A DNA stretch of 64,000 bases from Cupriavidus necator A5-1 (GTDB lineage: Bacteria > Pseudomonadota > Gammaproteobacteria > Burkholderiales > Burkholderiaceae): the NCBI RefSeq assembly GCF_000744095.1, contig NZ_JQLI01000001.1, forward strand, positions 2,728,001 to 2,792,000. Reading direction: 5' to 3'. The position numbers and the translations under genes are program-made. The notes beneath the pieces are model-generated. The model saw only the letters and a program-made list of their open reading frames with translations. It was not told where the DNA came from and did no database searches. This document shows positions 17,826 to 26,113 of this stretch, in pieces. Each line of letters begins with the position of its first letter. Position 1 is the first letter of the stretch.

Positions 17826-19025
17826 TTAGAGTTGGAACAGCGTCTTGGCGATGATTCCGCGCTGGACCTCGCTGGTGCCGCCATAGATGGTCGAGGCACG
17901 GCGGAAGAACATCTCGGCGGCGAACCCCCGTCCGGGCCATTCCGTCGGCAACGCCGCACCCGCGGCTTCCTCTTGCTGGCTGGGGTAGGCCACTGCGCCG
18001 TAGTCGCCCAGCGACTCCACCACGAAGGCGCTCATCCGCTGTTGCAGCTCGGTGCCCCGCACCTTGAGGATGGAGCCCATGGCATGCGCTGACGGGCTGT
18101 GGTCCTGCTCCAGCGTGGCGACGCGCTGGACCATCATGGCAATGGCCGCCGCTTCCGCTTCAAAGCGCGCCAGTCGCAGCGCGAACTCGTGGTGCTCGGC
18201 CAGTGTGCGCATGCCGCTGCGCTGGCTGACCGCCAGTTGCCGCAGCTGCGCCAGGTAGCGCCGCAGCGTCGGCAGGTCGGCCGCCGAGGCGTGCTCGTTA
18301 TTGAGCAAGAACTTGGTGATCTTCCAGCCTTCGCCTTCCTCGCCAATACGATTGGCGACCGGTACGCGCACGCTGTCGAAGAAGGTCTCGTTGAGGTGGT
18401 GGCGGTCGTCGATGCTGCGGATCGGGCGCACCGTGATGCCGGGTGTCTTCATGTCCACCAGCAGGAAGGTGATGCCCGCCTGCTTCTTCACCTCGGTATT
18501 GGTCCGCACCAGCAGAAAGATCCAGTCGGCGCGATGCGCGTAGCTGGTCCAGATTTTCTGGCCGTTGACGATGTAGTCGTCGCCGTCGCGCTCGGCGCTG
18601 GTGCGTAGTGAGGCCAGGTCCGAGCCGGAGCCCGGTTCGGAGAATCCCTGGCACCAGGTGCGGTCGGCATTGAAGATCGGCGGCAGGTGCTCGGCCTTTT
18701 GTGCCGGCGTGGCGAATTCGTTCAGCACCGGCCCGATCAGCTTCTGTGCCGCGCCGTCCTGCGACGGGGCCCCGGCGGCCATGCATTCCTCGTCGAACGC
18801 CAGCCGCTGCAGCACCGACCAGCCGGTACCGCCGTGCTCCCTGGCCCAGTAGGGTGCGCCCCAGCCACGCTGGTTCAGGATGCGTTGCCAGCGGACCAGG
18901 TCCGCGTTGGGTGAGCGGGTGCCGCTGCGCACGGGCGTTACCAGGTCGGCGGGCAGGTGATCGCGCAGGAATTCACGCACCTCCTGCCGGAACGACTCGA
19001 GCCCCGGATCGGGTTGAAAGTCCAT
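17826..19025 (-). CDS. Acyl-CoA dehydrogenase, probable large subunit
   Basis: A 399-residue partner of the protein encoded 13 bp downstream. FAD/substrate motifs are clear: QGFSEPGSGSDLASLRT and YIVNGQKIWTSYAHRAD. A typical insert contains VRTNTEVKKQAGITFLLVDM. At the end, IYGGTSEVQRGIIAKTLF has Gly where many family members have the catalytic Glu. This is common in the FadE/PimC-like large subunits, where another acidic residue serves. The pairing points to a heteromeric dehydrogenase for a large or branched acyl-CoA. It is 90 bp downstream of the SCP2-type thiolase gene. Confidence 0.9.
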   Translation of the reverse strand: MDFQPDPGLESFRQEVREFLRDHLPADLVTPVRSGTRSPNADLVRWQRILNQRGWGAPYWAREHGGTGWSVLQRLAFDEECMAAGAPSQDGAAQKLIGPVLNEFATPAQKAEHLPPIFNADRTWCQGFSEPGSGSDLASLRTSAERDGDDYIVNGQKIWTSYAHRADWIFLLVRTNTEVKKQAGITFLLVDMKTPGITVRPIRSIDDRHHLNETFFDSVRVPVANRIGEEGEGWKITKFLLNNEHASAADLPTLRRYLAQLRQLAVSQRSGMRTLAEHHEFALRLARFEAEAAAIAMMVQRVATLEQDHSPSAHAMGSILKVRGTELQQRMSAFVVESLGDYGAVAYPSQQEEAAGAALPTEWPGRGFAAEMFFRRASTIYGGTSEVQRGIIAKTLFQL

Positions 19026-19115
19026 TTCGCTTCCTTCTCATCTGAAATCCATCGCGACGGCGCATCTCTGCCCGCGCCGTCGCGCGCCGCGCGCCTGCGC
19101 GGCTCGTTGCCTGAC

Positions 19116-20294
19116 TCAAACGTGCAGGATGGTGGCGACGGCGGCTGCGCCGTCCACGCCAACCTGGCCGCCGCCGTTCTCGGCGAGCGCGAGCGTGGCG
19201 TTCTCGCGCTGGCGCGGGCCGGCCTCGCCACGCAGCTGCTGGGCCAGCTCGACCAGTTGTGCGACCCCGGTGGCGCCGATCGGATGGCCCTTGCTCAGCA
19301 GGCCGCCGCTGGGATTGACGGAGATCTTGCCGTTCAGGCCGGTGGCGCCGCTGCGCAACATGCCGAGACCTTCGCCAGGCCGGCACAGGCCGAGGCTTTC
19401 GTAGTACATCAGTTCCGACGGCGCGGAAGCGTCGTGCACTTCGGCGACATGGATGTCCAGCGGATCGACGCCGGCCTGTTCGTACACGCCATACGAGGCC
19501 CGGATGGCGCAATGCGCGAGGCTGCCGTCGGGCGTGCCCGAAACCAGCACCGAGCCGCCCACCCAGACCGGGCGCGCGGCGGTCATGCGCTTGAGGAATT
19601 CCGGCGAGCACAGCACCACGGCGCAGGCACCGTCGCCGATCGACGAGCACATCTGCAGGGTCAGCGGGTCGCTGATCATGCGGCTGGCCAGCACTTCTTC
19701 CACCGTGGTTTCGGTCCGGAACTGGGCGTACGGGTTCAGCGAGGCGGCCTTGCGGCTCTTGACCACGATCTGCGCGATGTCCGCCGCCGTGGCGCCGGTT
19801 TCGGCCATGTACTTGCGGGTCTTGGCGGCGTAGATGTCCATGAAGATCGAGCCGCTGCCCGAGCCCACGTGGGCCTGCTGCGGTTCCTCGAGATCGACCG
19901 CCCTGGCCAGCGCGCCAAAGGAAACGCGCTTGTCCTCATGTGTCATCCGTTCGGCGCCCACCACCAGCGCCACCTGCGCCTGGCCACTGCGCACCGCATT
20001 CCAGGCGAGGTGGAAGGCGGTGCTGCCGGTCGCGCAGGCGTTTTCCACGTTGAATACCGGCTTGCCCATCAGGCCGGTGAAACGCAGCGCCGCCTGCCCG
20101 CGGATCATTTCCTGGCCGGTGATGAGGCCAGCCACGGCGTTGCCGAAATACACCTGGTCGACGTCCTGCGGCTGCAGGCCGGCATCGTCCAGCGCGGCCT
20201 TGACCGCGGTCTCCGCCAGCATCCGTACGGTCTGGTCAGGGAACTTGCCGAAGCGGGTCATGCCGACGCCGACGATTGCACAAGTCTTGTTCAA
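19116..20294 (-). CDS. SCP2-type thiolase (acetyl-CoA acetyltransferase family)
   Basis: Thiolase of the sterol-carrier/lipid-transfer subgroup, 392 residues, which cleaves 3-ketoacyl-CoA or acts as an aldolase component. The nucleophilic Cys lies in NVENACATGSTAFH. The His/HDA region is VAEVHDASAPSELM, and SKGHPIGATGVAQLVELAQQ carries the second catalytic motif. The start is a TTG at 20294 (MNKTCAIVGVG), supported by GGAG seven bases upstream and the lack of an ATG. It sits between the porin and the large dehydrogenase subunit. A second SCP2-type thiolase lies at 22558-23760. Confidence 0.9.
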   Translation of the reverse strand: MNKTCAIVGVGMTRFGKFPDQTVRMLAETAVKAALDDAGLQPQDVDQVYFGNAVAGLITGQEMIRGQAALRFTGLMGKPVFNVENACATGSTAFHLAWNAVRSGQAQVALVVGAERMTHEDKRVSFGALARAVDLEEPQQAHVGSGSGSIFMDIYAAKTRKYMAETGATAADIAQIVVKSRKAASLNPYAQFRTETTVEEVLASRMISDPLTLQMCSSIGDGACAVVLCSPEFLKRMTAARPVWVGGSVLVSGTPDGSLAHCAIRASYGVYEQAGVDPLDIHVAEVHDASAPSELMYYESLGLCRPGEGLGMLRSGATGLNGKISVNPSGGLLSKGHPIGATGVAQLVELAQQLRGEAGPRQRENATLALAENGGGQVGVDGAAAVATILHV

Positions 20295-20324
20295 TTTACT
20301 TCTCCGCTAATGGATTCGGGTTCG

Positions 20325-21473
20325 TCAGAAGCTGTGCCGCATGCCCAGGGTCACCGCAAACTGGCTGTTCTTGCCAGCGCCGAGGTAGTAGCCGGTGCCC
20401 AGGCCGCCCACCGAGGTGTCGAAGTTCAGGCCGGCGTTCTTCGAGTAAGCGGTGGAGAGATACAGGCTCGTGCGCTTGCTGAAGAAGTACTTGGTCGTGA
20501 ACATCACCTGCCAGGGGTTCTTGATGTTGCCGAGCAAGGTGCCGTTGACCGGGTTGGCCACCTGCCGCACGTCGTCGTAGTAGTAGGCCAGCGTGGATTC
20601 GAGCTGAGGCGTGAAGGAGTAGGTGCCGCCGACCCAGTAGTAGTTGTCGCGCAGGATCTCGACATCCGCCGGGTTCTGGCTGCGGCCCCAGCGGTAGCCG
20701 GCCACCAGGCGTAAATCACCGGCGGCATACTTGCCCGCGACGGCGGCACGCCTGGCCTTGCCCGGGGGACCGCCGGCGGTGGTGGGGGCGTCGACCTCGT
20801 CGTAGGCCACGCCGATGCCGAAGGGCCCGGACGTGTAGCTGGCCGCGCCGCCGTAGGCAGCGCCCGAGCGGAAGCTGCCCGGCACCTCGCCCGCGGTGGC
20901 GGGCGAAGCTGTATCGACCCCGAACGACCAGTGTGCGGCGAGCTCGACCGGGCCAAACTTTGCGCCGTACTTGACCACGTTGTCTTCGCGGTAGTAGCGC
21001 CCCAGGTACGCCACCACCGGCTCGTACTGCGGCTGGTAGAAGCCAGCCTGGAAGTTGGCCAGCACATCGAAGATCGAGGTGTACTGGCGTCCGAAGGTCA
21101 GCTTGCCGTAGGGGCTGTCAAAGCCAACGAATGCCTGGCGCCCGAACAGCCGGCCGCTGTTGGCCATCTTGCCGTCATCCGAACTGAAGCCGCTTTCCAG
21201 CACGAACACGCCCTTGAGCCCGTTGCCCAGGTCCTCAACGCCGCGCAGGCCCCAGCGCGAGCCGCCAATGCCACCCGTCAGCATGGCGAAGCGGTTCTCC
21301 GCCGGCCCCGGCGGCACCGTGGGACCGGTGCGCGACTGGTTGTTGACGTACTCGAGGTTGGTGTCGATCAGGCCATACAGCGTCACGGACTGCGCGTTGG
21401 CGGTACCTGCCAGCGCGGCGCTGGCAGCGACCAGCGCAAGGCGGGCAGACCGGAATCGTTTGACCAGCTTCAT
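20325..21473 (-). CDS. Gram-negative (Burkholderia-type) porin
   Basis: Outer-membrane diffusion channel of 382 residues with a Sec signal peptide ending ANA at about residue 25. The mature start is QSVTLYGLIDTNLEYVNN, the hallmark of beta-proteobacterial 16-strand porins. The sequence has regular alternating strands and ends in RHSF, whose terminal Phe is the BAM recognition signal. The ATG at 21473 follows GGAGACATCC. Its place inside the acyl-CoA gene run suggests uptake of the same organic acid across the outer membrane, complementing the Bug receptors. Confidence 0.92.
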   Translation of the reverse strand: MKLVKRFRSARLALVAASAALAGTANAQSVTLYGLIDTNLEYVNNQSRTGPTVPPGPAENRFAMLTGGIGGSRWGLRGVEDLGNGLKGVFVLESGFSSDDGKMANSGRLFGRQAFVGFDSPYGKLTFGRQYTSIFDVLANFQAGFYQPQYEPVVAYLGRYYREDNVVKYGAKFGPVELAAHWSFGVDTASPATAGEVPGSFRSGAAYGGAASYTSGPFGIGVAYDEVDAPTTAGGPPGKARRAAVAGKYAAGDLRLVAGYRWGRSQNPADVEILRDNYYWVGGTYSFTPQLESTLAYYYDDVRQVANPVNGTLLGNIKNPWQVMFTTKYFFSKRTSLYLSTAYSKNAGLNFDTSVGGLGTGYYLGAGKNSQFAVTLGMRHSF

Positions 21474-21600
21474 GGATGTCTCCGTTTCTATTTTTTGATG
21501 GATCGTGGCGGGCGGACGCTTGCGTGCGGCCCCGGATCGCGGCAAGACTGGAAATTGCCGCAGCGCGGGTTGCCCGTGCTGCGGCGGGCGGCTTAAAGGA

Positions 21601-22512
21601 TCAGACCGGATCCCACGGGAACACGTCGCGCGACAGTTCGAGCGGGTAAAACGAACCCTTCAGCATGGGGATGGCGCGCTCGATGCACGACTGCACGGTC
21701 CAGCCTTCGCTGGCATGCGCGGTGCGGATCGGGCGCGGCTGCGAGAACAGGTAGATCTCATTGTTGCGCACGCCGAACACCTGGCCGGTGACCTGGCGGC
21801 CCTGGTCGCTCAGCAGCGCCAGCGTGAACGGCGCGATCTTGCCGGCCTCCAGCGTCATGTTGATCTTCATGCGCTCGGCGGCTTCCGGGGTGTTGGTCGG
21901 GATGCTGCCGACCATGCGCGTGAAGGCGAACGGCGCGATGCAGTTCGAGCGCACGTTGAACTTCTGCATGTCCACCGCGATGGACTTGGACAGGCCGACG
22001 ATGCCCAGCTTGGCGGCGGCGTAGTTGGCCTGGCCGAAGTTGCCGATCAGCCCGGAGGTCGAGGTCATGTGCACGAAGGCCCCGCCTTCCTGCGCCTTGA
22101 AATGCGGCGCCACGGCACGCGACACGTTCCAGCTGCCCTTCAGGTGCACGCGCACCACCGCGTCGAATTCTTCCTCGCTCATCTTGTGGAAGATGACGTC
22201 GCGCAGGTTGCCGGCGTTGTTGACCACGCCGTCGATGCGCCCGTACAGGTCCAGTGCCTGCTGGGCGATCTTCTGCGCCGAACCCCACTCGGCCACGCTG
22301 TCGGTATTGGCGCTGGCGTCGCCGCCGGCCGCCTTGATCAGGTCGACGGTTTCCTGGGCGGGGCCGGCGCTGCCGCCGCTTCCGTCCATATTGACGCCGA
22401 GATCGTTGACGATCACGCGCGCGCCCTGGCGTGCCGCTTCCAGTGCAATGCCGCGGCCCACGCCGGCACCGGCGCCGGTGACGATGATGACTTTCCCTTC
22501 AAGCAGACTCAT
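21601..22512 (-). CDS. Short-chain dehydrogenase, probable 3-hydroxyacyl-CoA dehydrogenase
   Basis: NAD(P)-dependent SDR of 303 residues. The Gly-rich cofactor loop is VTGAGAGVGRGIALEAARQG, then NNAGNLRD, and the catalytic Ser/Tyr/Lys are in TSTSGLIGNFGQANYAAAKL. It is about 50 residues longer than a minimal SDR and resembles the dehydrogenase part of peroxisomal multifunctional enzyme 2 (HSD17B4-like). That fits oxidation of the hydroxyacyl-CoA made by the MaoC hydratase of the same run. The ATG at 22512 is preceded by AAGGAGAG. Confidence 0.88.
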   Translation of the reverse strand: MSLLEGKVIIVTGAGAGVGRGIALEAARQGARVIVNDLGVNMDGSGGSAGPAQETVDLIKAAGGDASANTDSVAEWGSAQKIAQQALDLYGRIDGVVNNAGNLRDVIFHKMSEEEFDAVVRVHLKGSWNVSRAVAPHFKAQEGGAFVHMTSTSGLIGNFGQANYAAAKLGIVGLSKSIAVDMQKFNVRSNCIAPFAFTRMVGSIPTNTPEAAERMKINMTLEAGKIAPFTLALLSDQGRQVTGQVFGVRNNEIYLFSQPRPIRTAHASEGWTVQSCIERAIPMLKGSFYPLELSRDVFPWDPV

Positions 22513-22557
22513 GGTTGAAACTCTCCTTCGCAACGAATGAAATTGGACTGGCCGGCG

Positions 22558-23760
22558 TCAGTGGCTCAGGCCCAGGATGCTCACGGCCGCGATGCCCTGG
22601 TAGGGCACGCCGCCAAGGTTGTGCGTGAGGCCGATGGTGGGACTGGCAAGCTGGCGCTCGCCGGCACGGCCCTGCAGCTGGTTGTAGATCTCGTAGGCCA
22701 TGCGCAGGCCGGAAGCCGCGATCGGATGGCCGAAGCACTTCAGGCCGCCATCGACCTGGCATGGCACGCCATGGCCGTCGCGGTCGTAGAAGCCGTCGAG
22801 CACGTCGTGCACGGCGCGGCCGGGCTCCGAGATAAACAGGTCTTCCATGGTCACCAGCTCGGTGATCGAGAAGCAGTCGTGCACCTCGATCAGCGACAGC
22901 TGCTGGCGCGGGTCGGTGATGCCGGCCTCGGCGTAGGCGCGCTGGGTGGCCATGCGGGTATTGCGCACGTGGCTGCCGTCCCAGGCGTTGGTGGTCGATT
23001 CGATGCCCGAGCTGACGCTGAGCTGGATCGCCTTGATCGTGACCATGTCTTTGCGGCCGAGTGCGCGGGCGATCTCCGGCGTGGTGACGATGGCCGCCGC
23101 GGCGCCGTCGCTGACGCCGCAGCAGTCGTACAGGCCAAGCGGGTCGGCGATCATCGGCGCGGCCAGGATCTGCTCCATCGACACCGGCTTGCGCAGGTGC
23201 GCCTTGGGGCTGAGCGCGCCGTTCTGGTGGCTCTTCCAGGACACTCGCGCCAGCGCGCGCTTGAGGTCTTCCTTCGAGATGCCGTGGCGCGTGCGATAGC
23301 CGTCGGCCAGCTGCGCGAAGCCTGCGGGCGCCGATCCCAGCGGCAGCCACAGGTCGTTCATGGTGCCCTTGTACGAAAACGGCAGGCCGCCGTAGCCGGT
23401 GTCCTTGAGCTTCTCGGCGCCGATCGCCAGCGCGATATCGACCGCGCCCGACGCCACTGCATAGGCCGCGCCGCGCAGCGCCTCGGTGCCAGTGGCGCAC
23501 ATGTTCTCGGTGCGGCTGACCGGGATGCCGTCGAGCCGCAGCGCCAGTGAAGCGGGGATGGCGGAATTGCCGATGTTGACCGCGTCCAGGCACGAGCCGA
23601 ACCACGCCGCGCCGATCTCCTTGCGCCCGATGCCGGCATCGACCAGTGCTTCGTCGAATGCCTCGGCCAGCAATTCATGGGTGCCCACGTCCCAGCGCTC
23701 GCCAAAGCGCGAGCAGCCCATGCCGATGATGGCGACCTTGTCCTTGATACCGTTTGCCAT
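22558..23760 (-). CDS. SCP2-type thiolase/acetyl-CoA acetyltransferase
   Basis: A 400-residue lipid-transfer-type thiolase. The active-site Cys is in TENMCATGTEALRGAAYAV, EVHDCFSITELVTMEDL is the central motif, and GGLKCFGHPIAASGLRMAYE the last. It begins MANGIKDKVAIIGMG at 23760, 14 bp after the HMG-CoA-synthase-like/DUF35 protein gene. DUF35 proteins in steroid side-chain degradation (ChsH2) pair with a thiolase-like protein (Ltp2) to form an aldolase. By analogy this thiolase and its neighbour may form one C-C bond-cleaving complex, which is inference. Confidence 0.9.
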   Translation of the reverse strand: MANGIKDKVAIIGMGCSRFGERWDVGTHELLAEAFDEALVDAGIGRKEIGAAWFGSCLDAVNIGNSAIPASLALRLDGIPVSRTENMCATGTEALRGAAYAVASGAVDIALAIGAEKLKDTGYGGLPFSYKGTMNDLWLPLGSAPAGFAQLADGYRTRHGISKEDLKRALARVSWKSHQNGALSPKAHLRKPVSMEQILAAPMIADPLGLYDCCGVSDGAAAAIVTTPEIARALGRKDMVTIKAIQLSVSSGIESTTNAWDGSHVRNTRMATQRAYAEAGITDPRQQLSLIEVHDCFSITELVTMEDLFISEPGRAVHDVLDGFYDRDGHGVPCQVDGGLKCFGHPIAASGLRMAYEIYNQLQGRAGERQLASPTIGLTHNLGGVPYQGIAAVSILGLSH

Positions 23761-23774
23761 GACTGTGAGTTCCC

Positions 23775-25235
23775 TTATGCCGCCACCGGCGTGGCTTTCC
23801 AGAAGTAGCGCGGATAGTTGCGCGCGCGGTCGACGTCCTTGATGCGGAACACCATCTGCAGCGGCGTGCCGACCCCCAGGCCCTGCTGGCCGACGTCCAC
23901 GATCTCCATCAGCACGCGTGCGTCGTTGTCGAACTGCACGAAGCCAACGTAGAGCGGCGGCGACGGGTGGTAGGACAGCCAGTCCGCCGTGCTGGTCAGG
24001 ACCCTGGCGGGCACGTCGTACAGGTGAGTGCGCCGGAATCCCGACGCCGGCGCGTTGCAGCCCGCCTTGACGCAGTAGGAAAGCTGGGGGAACTGCACGG
24101 TGCCGCACTGGCAGCACGTGCCCGCGACGAAGCTGGCCAGCTGGTGCGAAGAGCGGTACTGGTCGGTGAAGGCGGTCTTGAGCGGCTTCTCGGCGCGCAT
24201 GCCCCATTCGAGCTCGATGGCATTGCCGTACGACAGCATGCGTAGGTAGGCATCGTGGACCTGGCCTTCGGCAACGGCCCTGGCCACGCCGCGGCGCGGC
24301 CGGAAGCCGGTGATGGCTTCGGTCGTGCGCAGCACCAGCACGTCGCAGCCCTGGCCGAAGCCGGCGACCACGATCAGCTGGCCGGGCTGCGCGCGCTCCA
24401 GCACGTCGGCCAGCATCAGGCAGCCATGCGCCGTGCCGGCATAGCCGCAGTGCTCGTCCAGGTGGGCGGCGACCGCTTCGGGCGAGAAGCCGCAGCCCTT
24501 GGCCACCATCGCGGCGGCGCCCTTCAGCGGCGATGCCAGGATGAAATGGCTGACGTCCCTGGGCTCCACGTTCGCCTGTGCCAGCGCCTGCCTGACGGTT
24601 TCGGGCACGACCTTGCCGTAGCCCTCGTCGCGGATCCAGCGCTCTTCCCAGTAGTAGTCGTACTTGCCGTCCGCGGCGCGGAAGTGGTCCACGAACAGGT
24701 TGGCGCAGCTGGCACTGCCGACCAGGCTGGCGACGATGTCCTCGCTGCCCAGCGTGAACGCGGCCGCGCCGGCGCCATAGGTTAGTTCCTGCGTGCTGGC
24801 GGGCTTGCCGGCAGGGTGGTCGCTGGCGATGAACAGTGCCTCGCCGTCCGCGGCGCGCAATTGCGCCAGCAGTCCGGCCACGCCGGCGCGCTGCGACTGG
24901 CCGACATCCAGCGTGCGCACATTCGCCGGCAGGTCAAGCGCGCCTGCCACGATGCTGGCGCTCTGCAGGTCGCTGAAAGCCGGCCGCGTGGTGGCCAGCG
25001 CGAGCGCGGTGATGTCCTGGCGCGGGCGGCTGTCCAGCGCATCGCGCGCCGCTTCCACGGCCATGGTCACGCTGTCCTCGTCCCAGCTGCAGAAGGCGCG
25101 ATGGCCTTTTGCCATGGCCATATTGGCCGGCGCCATCCAGCGGTGTGCGGCGGCAATGGCGGCGCGCTGCATACGCAGGCGCGGGACATAGCCCCCGTAT
25201 CCGGTGATTCCGTACGGTGTCATCGTTTTGCTCAT
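23775..25235 (-). CDS. HMG-CoA-synthase-like domain fused to DUF35 (zinc ribbon/OB fold)
   Basis: A two-part 486-residue protein. Residues 1 to about 330 follow the HMG-CoA synthase/KAS III thiolase fold (ITGYGGYVPRLRM, the CGYAGTAHGCLMLADVLE helix, VAGFGQGCDVLVL). Residues about 365-486 are a DUF35 module: a zinc ribbon (Cys374, Cys377, Cys388, Cys393) and an OB fold. The usual acyl-accepting Cys is not seen; the matching segment reads VGQSQRAGVAGLL around residues 111-123. It may therefore not condense acyl groups itself. Directly upstream of an SCP2 thiolase, it could be the acyl-binding half of an aldolase-like complex, as in ChsH2/Ltp2. Confidence 0.85.
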   Translation of the reverse strand: MSKTMTPYGITGYGGYVPRLRMQRAAIAAAHRWMAPANMAMAKGHRAFCSWDEDSVTMAVEAARDALDSRPRQDITALALATTRPAFSDLQSASIVAGALDLPANVRTLDVGQSQRAGVAGLLAQLRAADGEALFIASDHPAGKPASTQELTYGAGAAAFTLGSEDIVASLVGSASCANLFVDHFRAADGKYDYYWEERWIRDEGYGKVVPETVRQALAQANVEPRDVSHFILASPLKGAAAMVAKGCGFSPEAVAAHLDEHCGYAGTAHGCLMLADVLERAQPGQLIVVAGFGQGCDVLVLRTTEAITGFRPRRGVARAVAEGQVHDAYLRMLSYGNAIELEWGMRAEKPLKTAFTDQYRSSHQLASFVAGTCCQCGTVQFPQLSYCVKAGCNAPASGFRRTHLYDVPARVLTSTADWLSYHPSPPLYVGFVQFDNDARVLMEIVDVGQQGLGVGTPLQMVFRIKDVDRARNYPRYFWKATPVAA

Positions 25236-25284
25236 GTTGTCGGTGCCGTCACGACGGCTGATGGTGGTTCGTGGTTGCCTGGGA

Positions 25285-26079
25285 TCAGGGTCGGCTTGCA
25301 GCCGGCAGTTCGAGCGTGTCGCCGCGCATGACCGCCTGGTTCAGCAGGGCCATCGGGCTCGCGTCAGCCGGCCAGGGAGCGGCCGGGCCCTCTCTCCCGC
25401 GCGCCTGCGACGCATGACTGGTCATGACGGCGAAGGCACGATGACTCAGGGTTGCGACGCGGGGCTGGCCGGGGCCGTCCAGCATGCAGGCCATGACGGC
25501 GGGGTCCGGTCCGCATGCCTGCATCGGAACCGGCCCGATGCCCGCTGCCAGCGCATCCGGCAAGCCGTGCATGCCGGCGGGGCGCACGGCGGCCTGGGCT
25601 GGCGCGGTGGCATCGGCGGTATCCGGGCAAGCAGCAACCAGGCATCCCCGCAGGCTTGCGTCGGCGAGCAGGGGCGTAATGACCTCCTGCAAGCCGGCCG
25701 CGACAATGGCGACCCGAGCGCCGGTGCTGCGCGCACAGCGGGCGAGCGCCGCGCTCGAGGTGTCCGGGTCTACCATCACCACGACGGCGTCGCAACGCAG
25801 CACCCCATACCAGGCCATGGCGAACTGCGGGCACGCGGGCATGGCCAGCAGGACCCGGTCGCCGCGCCGCACTTCAAAATGCTGCTGGAGATAGCCCGCG
25901 AGGCACAGGGCGGCACGGTGCAGTTCACCATAGCCGACGCGCTGGCCGCGATACACGATCGCGTATTTGTCGTGATCGTGCAGCGCGCGCGCTTCGAGGT
26001 GGCTGAACAGGTGGCTGTCCGGCGACCCGGGTGCGGCAGCAGTGCCGGAGGCGTCGTGGGGGCGGCAGAGGGTGGCCAT
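25285..26079 (-). CDS. Truncated AMP-binding (acyl-CoA synthetase-like) protein
   Basis: A 264-residue frame matches only the N-terminal part of adenylate-forming ligases: KYAIVYRGQRVGYGELHRAA, RRGDRVLLAMPACPQFAMAW, VVMVDPDTSS. The phosphate-binding A3 loop (normally SGTTGxPKG) is replaced by LDGPGQPRVATLSHRAF. The chain stops about 60 residues later, so the whole catalytic core and C-terminal lid are absent. It is probably a decaying gene, although its frame is intact and its place in the operon (34 bp after a Bug gene) is regular. A non-catalytic role is possible. Confidence 0.7.
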   Translation of the reverse strand: MATLCRPHDASGTAAAPGSPDSHLFSHLEARALHDHDKYAIVYRGQRVGYGELHRAALCLAGYLQQHFEVRRGDRVLLAMPACPQFAMAWYGVLRCDAVVVMVDPDTSSAALARCARSTGARVAIVAAGLQEVITPLLADASLRGCLVAACPDTADATAPAQAAVRPAGMHGLPDALAAGIGPVPMQACGPDPAVMACMLDGPGQPRVATLSHRAFAVMTSHASQARGREGPAAPWPADASPMALLNQAVMRGDTLELPAASRP

Positions 26080-26113
26080 ATCGCTTGCCAGTGGGAAGGG
26101 TTCGGAGCTGCGC

